Positions 35,353-44,708 of a stretch of 64,000 nucleotides of DNA are shown piece after piece; position 1 is the first letter of the stretch; each line of letters opens with the position of its first letter. This stretch comes from Lentisphaerota bacterium. GTDB lineage: Bacteria > Verrucomicrobiota > Kiritimatiellia > UBA8416 > JAIOPI01. Location of the stretch: NCBI GenBank assembly GCA_021413965.1, contig JAIOPI010000004.1:62001-126000 (forward strand), written 5' to 3'. Made by a program: the position numbers and the translations under genes. A model generated the notes under the pieces. That model worked only from the letters and a program-made list of their open reading frames with translations, made no database searches and had not been told where the DNA came from.

Positions 35353-36960
35353 TCAGCGGAACATGATGATCAACCCCTGGTCAACAAGCACGTAGGCGGC
35401 CGCGACGATGCCGCTGTCCTTCAGCCCGGTCTTAAAGGCCACCGCGCGGATGGTTGCCGGGCTGAGCAGGCGGATCGGGCCCGTGTACGGCAGGCCATCC
35501 TCGGCGCTGGGAAAGGTGCCGTCCACGGTGTAGCGGATGCTGGCGCCGTCCGTCGCCGCCGAAATGCCTACGATGAGCGGATGCGCATACGTCCCCGCCG
35601 GCTGCGAGAAGGCGGGCATCGCCACCGCCGCACCGCCGTCCACGAGGATATCGTCGAGCATGCCATCGCAGCTGAAACTGTTGACGCCCGTCGTCTGGTC
35701 GGTGAACCGGATCTCAACCGACGCGGCGTGCGGCACGAACGCGAGCGCCCGCTCCTGAAAGGTCGTGCTCTCCGGCAGAAAACTTCCCGTGCCGAGAGCC
35801 GTCGCCACCAGGCTCGTGGTCACGCTCCCCTCTTCGAACACTTCCACCAGCAGACGCTGCTGCCGGGCGCCCAGGCCAAATGCGCCGTAGTCGAACTGCA
35901 GCGTGTACGTGACACCCGTGGCGGTGGTCAGCGTCTGCGCGAAAACCGCATTGCCCGCGTTGTTGACGCTGCCCAGGGCCAGCGCCTGCCCGCCATCCGT
36001 GTGCCCCTGGTTGGTCACCACACCATATGCGGGCGGGCTTGCGTTCGCCGCGAGCACCGTCCATCCGTTCGTCCCCTCCTCGAAACTTCCGTTCCGCAAC
36101 CCGACCCGTGGCAGGGCGCGTATCGTGTAGGTGCCCGCCGCCACCGCGCTGTCCGCCAGGCCGCTCTTCGAGGCCATCGCCAAAAGCGTCGTGGTGACGG
36201 TAATGGGAATGGGCTGGCGGTACGGGGTGCCATGGCCGGCGGTAGGCGGGCTGCCATCGGTTGTGAAGCGAATGCTCCCGCCCTCGGTGGGCGTGCTCAG
36301 CGTGACCATTTGTGCCGTGGCAAAGGTTCCCGCCACGGGACTGAAGGCCGGAAACTCCACCACCGGCGTCGCCTGATCCGCGAGGATGGCCTGGCGAAAG
36401 AGCTCCGCAATGGCCGCGGCGCCTTCCGCGTTCGGGTGCACGCCGTCGGGAAACAGCGCACTGCTGGCAAGGAACGGCGTATGGGCGTCGATCACCGGCA
36501 AATTCCGTTCCAGCGCGATCGCGTCGATGATGCCCAAAATGTCCTGCATCACGACGTCGCTGATGCCCAGCGTGTTGGCCCATGACGGCACGGGCCGCAC
36601 GAGAACAATGCGCGGCCGGGATGCCAAGGCCTGGAGCCAGTCGATCAGTGCCAGGGCATCGGCCTTGAAGTCCGAACCGTGGGCGGCCCAGTTCTGCGGC
36701 TTGGTGTCGTTGGTGCCCAGCTTGATCGTGACGATATCAGGCTGGAAGGCCGCGACGGACGGGAGCTTGCCGACCGACCAGTAGGAGAAGTCGCCCTGCT
36801 TGAGCATCGTTGTCCCGCTGACGCCGTCGTTTTCCACCTGGTACGCGGCGCCCAGCAGCGTTTGCAGCAGCCCCGGGTAGGCGCCCGCCGTGATGCTGTC
36901 GCCGATGCAGGCCACCTTGATGGGCGGATCCGCCCAGCCCGTGACGCAGACACCGAACAA
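35353..36960 (-). CDS. SGNH-family esterase with chitobiase-C-like and DUF642-like modules; start codon damaged
   Basis: Residues 1-195 form an SGNH/GDSL hydrolase: 'CIGDSITAG' (Ser), 'LGTNDTK' (block III) and 'DGVHPNAEG' (Asp-His). Then come a CHB_HEX_C-like module (about 200-280), a DUF642-like beta-sandwich (about 283-450) and a second CHB_HEX_C-like module that ends in GLIIMFR. SGNH proteins here often deacetylate pectins. The listed start is TTG 36960, but the true signal peptide (KRSRIAAAGAAIALFGVC) lies further upstream in the same frame. There an ideal AAGGAGG (37008-37014) is followed at 5 bases by GTC (37002-37000) instead of GTG or ATG. It is the last gene of the operon from 49271. 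Confidence 0.75.
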   Translation of the reverse strand: MFGVCVTGWADPPIKVACIGDSITAGAYPGLLQTLLGAAYQVENDGVSGTTMLKQGDFSYWSVGKLPSVAAFQPDIVTIKLGTNDTKPQNWAAHGSDFKADALALIDWLQALASRPRIVLVRPVPSWANTLGISDVVMQDILGIIDAIALERNLPVIDAHTPFLASSALFPDGVHPNAEGAAAIAELFRQAILADQATPVVEFPAFSPVAGTFATAQMVTLSTPTEGGSIRFTTDGSPPTAGHGTPYRQPIPITVTTTLLAMASKSGLADSAVAAGTYTIRALPRVGLRNGSFEEGTNGWTVLAANASPPAYGVVTNQGHTDGGQALALGSVNNAGNAVFAQTLTTATGVTYTLQFDYGAFGLGARQQRLLVEVFEEGSVTTSLVATALGTGSFLPESTTFQERALAFVPHAASVEIRFTDQTTGVNSFSCDGMLDDILVDGGAAVAMPAFSQPAGTYAHPLIVGISAATDGASIRYTVDGTFPSAEDGLPYTGPIRLLSPATIRAVAFKTGLKDSGIVAAAYVLVDQGLIIMFR

Positions 36961-37029
36961 TGCGATGGCCGCGCCTGCGGCTGCTATGCGTGATCGTTTG
37001 ACAACATCCTCCTTTGCCCCGCACCGCCG

Positions 37030-39750
37030 TCAGGGCACGACACCACCCGCGCCGCCGCTGGCACGCCGCACCGCGAACGCGGACGCTCCAAAGGGCGCCG
37101 GCCCGGCCCGCCACGTCCAGGTGTCCGCGAATCCCGGGCCACGCACGGTCACCGCTGCGGAATCGGGACCGTTTGTTTCCATGGCCACCGACACGTAGCC
37201 ACGCTGCCACGGATCGTAGACGCTGGCGTACCGCACGGCCGCACCATGGGTGCGGACGCGCAATTGCTGCCACCCCAACGGCGTTCCGGCATTGTCGGCC
37301 GGCGAGGGCGCGATGGTGTGTTCGAACGCGGCGTCGGAAACCAGTTGGAATGAGCAGACGGCGGCATCCTGGGCGAGGCGGAACCGCCCGGAGGCGGCCT
37401 CGGTTGCGGCGAGCGTGGGCCCCTGCATCAGCCAGTCGATGTCCACCGGCTCGGGCGCGCGCACGTCGTCGAGCACGAGCACATACGCGCCCTTCACCCA
37501 GATCAGGAGGCGGCGAAAGCGCTCGAGCGCCGGCCGCTGGCCCGCGCGCGCCGGATACGCGCCCGCCGCTTCACCCTCGATGGCGCAGAAGTCGCCGGCA
37601 TTCGTCCAAGCCGTGACCACCGCCATCCGGGTCATGTCGCCGCTGCCCGGCTGGCTCCACGGCCCCCCGGGATCACGGCCGTCAACCGTCTGCCCGATGC
37701 CGTTGATGAGGATCGTGTTGTGGTTGGCCGACGTCTTGTTGTTCGAGTAGCGGCATGTTTCGGCGAGCAGCGTGCCGCGCGCGCACAGGACGAAACTGTT
37801 GGCGTCCGGGTTGTCGTGCGCCACGTTGATGTAGGTGGGGGGCTGCGTGGCGTTGCGAAAGGCATTCAGGCGGTAGCCCCCAAAGGGCCCGCACTTGAAC
37901 AGGAGGGCGACGTCCCCGGTGTCCCAGCCATCACGCAGGGTGGCCAGTCCCAGGTCGTCGAAAAACGCGGCCATGGGCAGGGCGCTCAGCGAGCCCCCCT
38001 TCAGCCCGGGGTCGTACCAAAGCAGCGCGAACCAGACAAACTCCTGAAAGGGCACGGGCAGGCGCGCGCGCACGGCATCCAGCGCCGCCTGCATGTTCGC
38101 GTCGCCGTGAACGGCCGCGCCCTTGTACAGGAACGCCGCATAGCTGCCGACACCGCCCCCATCGCCGAATGGCAGGAAGGTCTGCAGGCCGGGCTGCAAG
38201 GTGTGCATGAAGAATGCCGGTGCGTTCCTAAAGTAGGGCTGCTGCAGGTAGGATGTGCCGAAGCAGCGATCCATGGCTTGGGCCGCCAGCGTCAGGTGCG
38301 AGCCGCCGAAGATGGCGTAGGTCGATCCCTCGTGGCACGTGCCATCGGCGGGCAGCCACGCGCTGACATAGTCCATCTCGGGACGCAGCCGCGCGAGAAT
38401 CCAGCGCTCGTCGGGCGAATCGTTGGCGACCGCCAGCGCGGCGAGCACCAGGCCCGCGTTACGGTGCCAGCGGTGATTGTTGGCGGGATCGCTCTGCCAG
38501 TAATGGACGCCGCCGTTCTTGGCCAGATGCCCGCCGTGGTACATCGCGCGCGCGTGGTAGAGCAACTTCTGGCGGAATTGCTCCCGCAGCGCGGGATCCA
38601 GCTCGTTGTACAGCCAGTCGTAGGCCAGGGCGGCGCCCGCCATGATGTTGGCCGCGCTCATCCCGCTGTCCTGCTCATCCCCCGTCTCCCAATGCTCCTG
38701 CGCCAGGAGGAATCGCATGAACCCGACCGTGCGATCAAAGGACGCGCGGTCGCCGGTCAGGACGTAGTGCAGGGCGACGGTGGGGATGCGCCAGTAACCC
38801 TGACGCTGGGCATCGGTGGCGTCTTCCAGGAAGGCCGGCGCGGCGGGCGCGGTGCAGCACGGCAGATAGTCGAGCAGCCCCTGGCGAAAGGCCACCCCGG
38901 CTTCGCTCTGATAAAACGCGCGCAGGCGTTCGACGTCGCCGGGACCGAAGAGCAGGCGCGGATGCGTGTCGCGCACGGCGTCCAGCAGCCGCGCGGGTGG
39001 ACCGTCGAGCGGCGGGTCGGCGGCTGGAACCACCGGCGGGGGCGGCGGCGGCGGCGCGGGGACGACCTGCATGGGGCCGCCCAGCGTCGCCGCCACGTCA
39101 TCCACCCAGATGGTCTGGGCGCCCTCACCGGGCTCGTCCCCATACAGCACCACGCCCACAAAGCCGGGAACCTGGCTGCGATTCCAGTCGAATCGCAGCG
39201 TCGCCGCGTTCACATCCCTATCGTCGCAGCTGACATGCAACCCCTTGTCGGCATCAAAATCAAATGTCCAGCGATGCCAGCCGGCCTGGCGCGCCACGCC
39301 GAGGTAGGCCACCTGGAAATAGGGCTGTTCCTTTTTGGCGGGCGTGTATTCGCCTAGCGCGTATGAACCGGCACCGTCCAGGTACGGCGCATAGATGCAG
39401 CCGGCGGTGAGCACGCGGCCCGCTTCTGACGCAAGGCCCCAGCGCGGCCCAGCCCGGCGCTGCTTGGGGTCTGAGGGCGCCGCGCCGTCGTCGAAGACCC
39501 ACACGTTGACCGTGCCGGACCCGTCGTGATCCCGCAGCCTGAGCTCCGCGGTCGCGCGCGGCGGCACGCGCAGGGCCCCGCCGCCGTCCGCGCGTCCGTG
39601 CCCGAATTCCATGGCCGCGCCATTTTGCAGGACCCACCCCGCGGTGTCCGCCGCCGTGTCAAAGCCAAAGACGCGTTCCTCGCCGCGGACGGTCGCGGCC
39701 GAAGCCAGCAGCACCAGCGCCAACATCAGGCGGAATGCCTGCCGGTTCAA
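37030..39750 (-). CDS. Exported heparinase II/III-like polysaccharide lyase with N-terminal lectin-like domain
   Basis: The 906-residue protein has a signal peptide (MNRQAFRLMLALVLLASAAT), a beta-sandwich (about 25-215) and a proline linker (about 220-250). An alpha/alpha toroid follows (about 255-570: 'HPRLLFGPGDVERL', 'LAYDWLYNELD', 'RWHRNAGLVLAALAVAND', 'DGTCHEGSTYAIFGGSHL'). A heparinase II/III-type beta-sandwich completes it ('ANSFVLCARGTLLAETCRY', 'ANHNTILING'). This layout matches PL families that cleave uronic-acid-containing polymers by beta-elimination. The substrate is not readable. Its ATG overlaps the preceding beta-helix gene's stop by 4 bp. Confidence 0.75.
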   Translation of the reverse strand: MNRQAFRLMLALVLLASAATVRGEERVFGFDTAADTAGWVLQNGAAMEFGHGRADGGGALRVPPRATAELRLRDHDGSGTVNVWVFDDGAAPSDPKQRRAGPRWGLASEAGRVLTAGCIYAPYLDGAGSYALGEYTPAKKEQPYFQVAYLGVARQAGWHRWTFDFDADKGLHVSCDDRDVNAATLRFDWNRSQVPGFVGVVLYGDEPGEGAQTIWVDDVAATLGGPMQVVPAPPPPPPPVVPAADPPLDGPPARLLDAVRDTHPRLLFGPGDVERLRAFYQSEAGVAFRQGLLDYLPCCTAPAAPAFLEDATDAQRQGYWRIPTVALHYVLTGDRASFDRTVGFMRFLLAQEHWETGDEQDSGMSAANIMAGAALAYDWLYNELDPALREQFRQKLLYHARAMYHGGHLAKNGGVHYWQSDPANNHRWHRNAGLVLAALAVANDSPDERWILARLRPEMDYVSAWLPADGTCHEGSTYAIFGGSHLTLAAQAMDRCFGTSYLQQPYFRNAPAFFMHTLQPGLQTFLPFGDGGGVGSYAAFLYKGAAVHGDANMQAALDAVRARLPVPFQEFVWFALLWYDPGLKGGSLSALPMAAFFDDLGLATLRDGWDTGDVALLFKCGPFGGYRLNAFRNATQPPTYINVAHDNPDANSFVLCARGTLLAETCRYSNNKTSANHNTILINGIGQTVDGRDPGGPWSQPGSGDMTRMAVVTAWTNAGDFCAIEGEAAGAYPARAGQRPALERFRRLLIWVKGAYVLVLDDVRAPEPVDIDWLMQGPTLAATEAASGRFRLAQDAAVCSFQLVSDAAFEHTIAPSPADNAGTPLGWQQLRVRTHGAAVRYASVYDPWQRGYVSVAMETNGPDSAAVTVRGPGFADTWTWRAGPAPFGASAFAVRRASGGAGGVVP

Positions 39751-41288
39751 GGTGCCCCCTGGCTGGCCGGGGCATCCGCGAAGCAGCCGCGGTTGCGACC
39801 GGCCGCGGGATGGGGCACGCCGTCGATGTCAGCGGGCACGCATTGCAGAGGGTGCCCCGATTCATGCGCGGGCGAGTCGGGAAGCAGCCGGTAGTCGTGC
39901 GCGGTCGGATCGCGGAAGCGCGGATCGCCCGTGGTGATGCCGTGGCCCATGACGTTTGCCGCGTCGACGAAGTGATTGTCCGCGACGAGCAACTCCGGAT
40001 GTTCGTCGTCGTTCGACATGTCCATGCTCCGGAAGATGCCGTTGGCCACCACCACATTCGTGGGCGCGAAGTGATCGCGCCACAGCCATGACTGGTTGAC
40101 GATCGTCAGATGCAGGAAGAGCACGTTCTGCATTTGATCGTCGTACTGGCTGAGCAACTGCCAGTCCCCGCGCTCAAAGAGCACGTTGACGAAGGCGGAA
40201 TCGCACAACCGCTGGCCGAAGAGTCCCTGGCTGTTGCAGGCGAGGCCGCGCACGTTGTAGAGAATCACATCGCCGGTCCAGCCGTCGCCGGCGTAGGCTT
40301 GGTGAAAGTCGGGGTGCGCCTCGGTCTGGCCCGCGTTAATGTCATGGCACCGGCTGTTGACCACCAGTTTTCCGCCGCCGCTCCAGGCGTCGGAGGTGAT
40401 CTTCTCGATCGTGTGGTCGCGAACCAGCACCGCGCCGCGCGGGCCATCGCACATCTCGGTGGTAAGCCCGCCGGTGACGTAGGCGACGTAGCGGTTGCCG
40501 AAGGTCAGGCTTTCGGCGGCCCAGCGGCCCTGCTTGTTCCAGGCCTTGCAGTCGTCGAGCCAGACGAGGTGATTCCCGTTTTCGCCGTTAAGGATCGTCA
40601 TATACGCATTGCCCGCGTAGTCGCAATAGAGGGTCACGTGGTGCCAGCGCAGGCGCTGCGTGCTGGGCCGGCCGGGGCCAACCTCGACCGCGTCGCGGTC
40701 GACGCCGGGCGCCGCCTGGATGGTGGTCCAGTAGGGCCGGTTGTCGCCGCCATCCAGCGCCTCGCTGGAGTAGGTGCCGGGCTGCAGGTTGATGGTGCCG
40801 CCGGCGGGTGTGCTCTGAACGGCTTTCGCGAGCGACCGGAATGGCGCCGCGGGGGTGCCGGCATTCCCGTCATCGCCCTTGACCGCGTCCACCCAGTTGG
40901 TCTGGCCGACCGTCAGGCTGCCGCGGCTGTTGGCGTACAGCGTGAGAGGCGGCAGGTCGTAGCTCGCGTGACCGTCCGCCAGCGGAATCGCGCGGGCCGC
41001 CAATTCCACGGGACCGTCGGGAAAATCCGCGGCGCTCAGGGGACACCAGAACTCCCAGACGCCGGACTGGCGGTTCAGCGTGGGTTGCGCGGCCGTGTGC
41101 ACAACGTTCCCGCCGACGCGGAACTCCACCTTCACCCCTGCCGTGTGAAACGCACACACGCCGGCCTGGAAGCGGCCCGCAAAGAGCTGGTCCGGCACCA
41201 CGTCCCAGAGCGCCACCGGCCGCGCGGCCAGCGCCGCAGACACCAGCATGCACCACGTTGTCGCCATGACTCCCGTTAATGTTCGCAT
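39747..41288 (-). CDS. Exported right-handed beta-helix protein (DUF1565-like start)
   Basis: The 513-residue protein has a signal peptide (MATTWCMLVSAALA) and a small beta domain (about 25-125). A right-handed beta-helix opens with the typical block 'NWVDAVKGDDGNAGTPAAPF' and 'SLAKAVQSTPAGGTINLQPG'. Helix rungs follow, including 'HLVWLDDCKAW' and 'NVLFERGDWQLLSQYD'. Such openings occur in many PL and GH beta-helix proteins. The end (GDPRFRDPTAHDYRLLPDSP) is a standard cap sequence. CGGAG precedes ATG 41288, and the stop overlaps the lyase start. It probably works on the same polymer as the lyase. Confidence 0.75.
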   Translation of the reverse strand: MRTLTGVMATTWCMLVSAALAARPVALWDVVPDQLFAGRFQAGVCAFHTAGVKVEFRVGGNVVHTAAQPTLNRQSGVWEFWCPLSAADFPDGPVELAARAIPLADGHASYDLPPLTLYANSRGSLTVGQTNWVDAVKGDDGNAGTPAAPFRSLAKAVQSTPAGGTINLQPGTYSSEALDGGDNRPYWTTIQAAPGVDRDAVEVGPGRPSTQRLRWHHVTLYCDYAGNAYMTILNGENGNHLVWLDDCKAWNKQGRWAAESLTFGNRYVAYVTGGLTTEMCDGPRGAVLVRDHTIEKITSDAWSGGGKLVVNSRCHDINAGQTEAHPDFHQAYAGDGWTGDVILYNVRGLACNSQGLFGQRLCDSAFVNVLFERGDWQLLSQYDDQMQNVLFLHLTIVNQSWLWRDHFAPTNVVVANGIFRSMDMSNDDEHPELLVADNHFVDAANVMGHGITTGDPRFRDPTAHDYRLLPDSPAHESGHPLQCVPADIDGVPHPAAGRNRGCFADAPASQGAP

Positions 41289-41305
41289 CTCCGTTGCTCC
41301 GGTGG

Positions 41306-42415
41306 TTAGGGCCCCAGACTGCAGAGCCAGGCGTCAAGCGACGCGGCATCCTGGTGCGACCAGATCGCCACGAGGTTGTCCATGGCCGTTTCCTTCAACG
41401 CCGTCTCTGGAAATTGGCTTACCCACTCGGCCGCGCGCAGCGGGTTCTGCTGGGTGCAGCGTTGCACAATCGCGATCAGTGCGTCGTCCTGTGCCCGTCC
41501 CGGGGACATGGCCTGCGTGACCATCTCGGCGGCCCCCAGCGGGTCCTGCTCGGCCCAGGAAGCCGCGATGCTGGCCATGACCGCCTCGCGCAGCGTGGAG
41601 TCGTCCAGCGCCGTGGCCCACGCCGCGGCGGCCGCGGGATCCTGCGCCGCCCACTGCAGTGCGGCGTGGCGGAGAAGCTCGTCGCGCGCCCTGTCCGCCG
41701 GCAGCGCCAAGGCGAGTTGCAACGCCTCGGCCGGCTGAGTTCGCGACACCTCGTAGGCCACCTGACGGACGGCCTGCTCGCGCTCCTGCCCCGCTGGCAG
41801 CTGACGGGCCCACGCCAAGGCGGCGCCGGCATCCTGGCCGACCCACGCGATGGCGACCTGGTCCATGCCCGCCTGCCGAGCCGCCCCACCGGGCATGCCA
41901 CTCACCCAGGCCGCCGCGTCCTCGACATCCTGCAGCGCCCAGCGACGCACCAGGCGGGCCTGAACGTCCAGGCTCACCGCCGACGTGACGCCCAGCTCAC
42001 GCAGGTCCTGGAGCACCCCCGCAATGTCCGTCGCGGCCACCGCATCCAGCAGTTCGAGTATCAGTATCTCACGCTGCATCGGGTCGCGCTCCGCCTCGAC
42101 CAGTTGCAGGGCCTCCGCGATGTCCGACCGGCGGGTGAACGAGACCGGATCGCTGATTCGCGGCACCGTCGCACGGCTCTCACGCCGGACGGCGGGCGCT
42201 TCTGCGGCGGCGCGCCGCCGCTCCGCCGCACGCATGACCGCCGTCGCCCGGGCGGGCGCCATGCCGCGACTCACAGGACGCGCATCCAGGTCGAAGGCCA
42301 GGAAATCCGCATCGGTGCGCGGTTCAGGAACCAGAACCGCGGCCGCGCGCGGTCGCAGTAGGACAGCGCCCAGCAGGAGCAGCAGCGCCGCACCGGGCAA
42401 CCCATACCTGCGCAT
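41306..42415 (-). CDS. Membrane-anchored or exported alpha-helical repeat protein
   Basis: The 369-residue protein begins with a strong hydrophobic segment (YGLPGAALLLLLGAVLL). An Arg/Ala-rich region follows, then about eight helical repeats of 25-30 residues with a recurring 'W..Q.P..A..W...LP' pattern: 'WVSGMPGGAARQAGMDQVAI', 'WARQLPAGQEREQAVRQVAY', 'WATALDDSTLREAVMASIAA', 'WVSQFPETALKETAMDNLVA'. Similar repeats are common in secreted proteins of Verrucomicrobiota; function unknown. AGGAGG lies 7 bases before ATG 42415, so that start was preferred over ATG 42433. It is 17 bp upstream of the beta-helix gene. Confidence 0.65.
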   Translation of the reverse strand: MRRYGLPGAALLLLLGAVLLRPRAAAVLVPEPRTDADFLAFDLDARPVSRGMAPARATAVMRAAERRRAAAEAPAVRRESRATVPRISDPVSFTRRSDIAEALQLVEAERDPMQREILILELLDAVAATDIAGVLQDLRELGVTSAVSLDVQARLVRRWALQDVEDAAAWVSGMPGGAARQAGMDQVAIAWVGQDAGAALAWARQLPAGQEREQAVRQVAYEVSRTQPAEALQLALALPADRARDELLRHAALQWAAQDPAAAAAWATALDDSTLREAVMASIAASWAEQDPLGAAEMVTQAMSPGRAQDDALIAIVQRCTQQNPLRAAEWVSQFPETALKETAMDNLVAIWSHQDAASLDAWLCSLGP

Positions 42416-42515
42416 CCATCGCCTCCTGTTCATCCGGCACAATCCCCCGCCAGAAGACGCGCGCGTCCCCTCCCCCAGAGCTTCAGTGGGGGGGGAGGGA
42501 GGGGACGCTGACGCA

Positions 42516-44642
42516 TCAATCATGTGTTGAGGCACTGTGGCTCACCTGCCGGGCCTCGGCCCGGGCCACCTTTCCGGAGTTTCGGCAACCCACATGGTCC
42601 AGAATCCCATCACAGGCGCCGCTGTTCGCGAGTGACGTCAGATCCCGGAATCGAAGGTGCGTGATGGCCGCGGCTGCCGTGAACGTGAGCGCGTACGACT
42701 GAAACGTCGTGTTGCCCGCGTCGTAGGTCCCGGGGCCATCGGCCGATACCGTCATGCCGGCAAGGACGTTGGTTCCATGGCGGGCCTCCACGCGCAGCAA
42801 CTGCGGCCGGCCGGTCGAACCAAACGCCCCAAAATCGAATGGAAGGGCGTAGCCGGTGCCGGCCGTGGTCGGCACCGCCTGCTCGAAGACCGCGTTGCCG
42901 CGTGCATCATGCGCACCAAGCACCAGGGCGCTCGCGCGATCCGTGCGGCCCTCATGGGCCCCGATCACAAACGCGGCCGCATTCGTATCGGTGGACGACA
43001 CCACCCACCCCGTCGTCCCGTCCTCGAAGCTGCCGTTGACTATCTCGACGGGAGTCACCCCGATGGTGTAGGCGCCACCGGCCACACGACTGCTGGTCAT
43101 GCCGCTCTTGCAGGCGATGGCCTGCAGCCGTCCGGTGGACGCGATTGTGACCGGCCCCACACAGACGGTGCCGGACGTGGACGTGGGCGTGCGGCCATCG
43201 AGGGTGTAGCGGATGCTCGCCCCGGGAGTGAGTGTGGCAAGGGTTACGGATTGTGAATCGGCGTACGTGCCGCCGGGCGGGTCAAAGGTCGGCGTCAGCA
43301 CCGTGCCCAACTCCGCTTCCTTGTACGTGTTGTAGAACTGCCTGAAGAACAGCGGCGTCTCGTTGTAGATGAACTCCCCCCGGTAGTCGATGCTCTGCTC
43401 GAAATCCACGTGGCGCTCGGCGTAGAGGAACAACGCTTCCCAGTTCATCGCCTTGCGCAGCCCCATCACCCGCGCCGCCATGGTCGGGCCGAGGTGGGTG
43501 GCCCCATTGATCGACCGATAGGCCGCCCCGAACCAGTTGTTATCCAGCGCGACCTGCCACGTGTGGCGAATGCCCCACTCCGGCAGGCCGACGTCCTCAG
43601 CGGTGTAATCGTAGACCGGATCGCCATTCACACCCGCCAGGCGCTGAAGCTGGGGGTCCCAAACGCCGTGCACCAGCGCCACGTCCGCCGTGGTAACCAG
43701 GAACGTGCTTTGATATTCCTGGAACTTCATGGCCGCCCCCTGGATCGCCGCCTTCAAGTCCGGGTCATTCAGCACGCCGGCTGCCATGACCAGCGGGGCG
43801 AGCCGGCCGACGTTGTGCCCGCCATCCGCGGCCCACAACCCGCCCTGCGTGATGAAGCCATAGTTGTCGAGCCCCACCTGGATCACGCCGATCAACAGGT
43901 CACGCTTCTCTGCATCCGAGTAGTCCAGGTTGAGGAGCAGCGCGGCAATCCCCGTCCGGTAGGCAATGTACTGGCCATATCCATTCTCCCCCATGTAGGG
44001 CGGATGCAGATAGCGCCCGGTCCAACTCGGGTTCAACTCAAGCCAGGCGTGACTGAAGTACCCGACGTAACTGGCCAGTGGTGGCGCAGCGGAGAGCGGC
44101 GCACGCGGCAACGCGTTGAGCCTTGCATAGTCAATCCCGGATGCGTTCCACACGCTGGCCCGGCTGCCGCTGCCAATGGCGCAAGGGCGAAAACTTCCGG
44201 CCGCCGGTGCCTCACGCACCACCGTGAGGATGGCAAAGGTCTCGATCGTGTAGAACGGCGTCCATCCATCCGCCGTAATGCTGGAGACAATCGAACAGTC
44301 GGGTGGAACGGTCAGCGGCAGGTTCGTCCCCACGTTGAGGGCGGGCACGTAATCGTTATAGCCCGGGGTGAAATCCTTGTCGAAGCCCTGCGTCGTCCCC
44401 ACCGGCGGATTCACCATCGTGCCGTTCCTGCCGTCGGCAGGTTCCGGCGAAATGGCCGTGATCGTCACCGGCCCCACCACCCACGGATCGCCGTTCACGT
44501 ACTGTCCCGTTGCGTAATCGCGACCGAATGTCCACGTGACGCCGTCCCGGCTGACGGACGTGGCGGCCAAGGCGGACGGCGCCAGCACCGCCGCCGCGCT
44601 GACGCCGACCCACAGGCAAAGCCTGGCGCTCGATATGCTCAT
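42516..44642 (-). CDS. Exported FGITWTF-family protein fused to chitobiase-C-like and DUF642-like modules (paralogue 3)
   Basis: The 708-residue protein has a signal peptide (ARLCLWVGVSAAAVLAPSAL) and a divergent family opening: 'VSRDGVTWTF', then 'GQYVNGDPWVVGPVTITAI'. Core blocks are kept: 'SIVSSITA', 'ILTVVREAPAAGSFRP', 'LLIGVIQVGLDNYG', 'FQEYQSTFLV' and 'MNWEALFLYAERHVDF'. From about 450 a CHB_HEX_C-like module (FDPPGGTYADSQSVTLATLT) and from about 530 a DUF642-like module (IVNGSFEDGTTGW ... CDGILDHV) follow. It is the second gene of the operon starting at 49271. ATG 44642 follows AGAGGGA. Confidence 0.7.
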   Translation of the reverse strand: MSISSARLCLWVGVSAAAVLAPSALAATSVSRDGVTWTFGRDYATGQYVNGDPWVVGPVTITAISPEPADGRNGTMVNPPVGTTQGFDKDFTPGYNDYVPALNVGTNLPLTVPPDCSIVSSITADGWTPFYTIETFAILTVVREAPAAGSFRPCAIGSGSRASVWNASGIDYARLNALPRAPLSAAPPLASYVGYFSHAWLELNPSWTGRYLHPPYMGENGYGQYIAYRTGIAALLLNLDYSDAEKRDLLIGVIQVGLDNYGFITQGGLWAADGGHNVGRLAPLVMAAGVLNDPDLKAAIQGAAMKFQEYQSTFLVTTADVALVHGVWDPQLQRLAGVNGDPVYDYTAEDVGLPEWGIRHTWQVALDNNWFGAAYRSINGATHLGPTMAARVMGLRKAMNWEALFLYAERHVDFEQSIDYRGEFIYNETPLFFRQFYNTYKEAELGTVLTPTFDPPGGTYADSQSVTLATLTPGASIRYTLDGRTPTSTSGTVCVGPVTIASTGRLQAIACKSGMTSSRVAGGAYTIGVTPVEIVNGSFEDGTTGWVVSSTDTNAAAFVIGAHEGRTDRASALVLGAHDARGNAVFEQAVPTTAGTGYALPFDFGAFGSTGRPQLLRVEARHGTNVLAGMTVSADGPGTYDAGNTTFQSYALTFTAAAAITHLRFRDLTSLANSGACDGILDHVGCRNSGKVARAEARQVSHSASTHD

Positions 44643-44708
44643 GTCCAACGTCCCTCTTCGCGCACGTCCCCCCCGCCGCCTCCGGCGGGGGGGCTCTCTT
44701 GTCATTTC

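Noticed and set aside
42416..42535. Upstream extension of the helical-repeat protein to 42535
   Set aside because: The extension overlaps the preceding gene's end and lacks a ribosome site, while AGGAGG sits ideally before ATG 42415.
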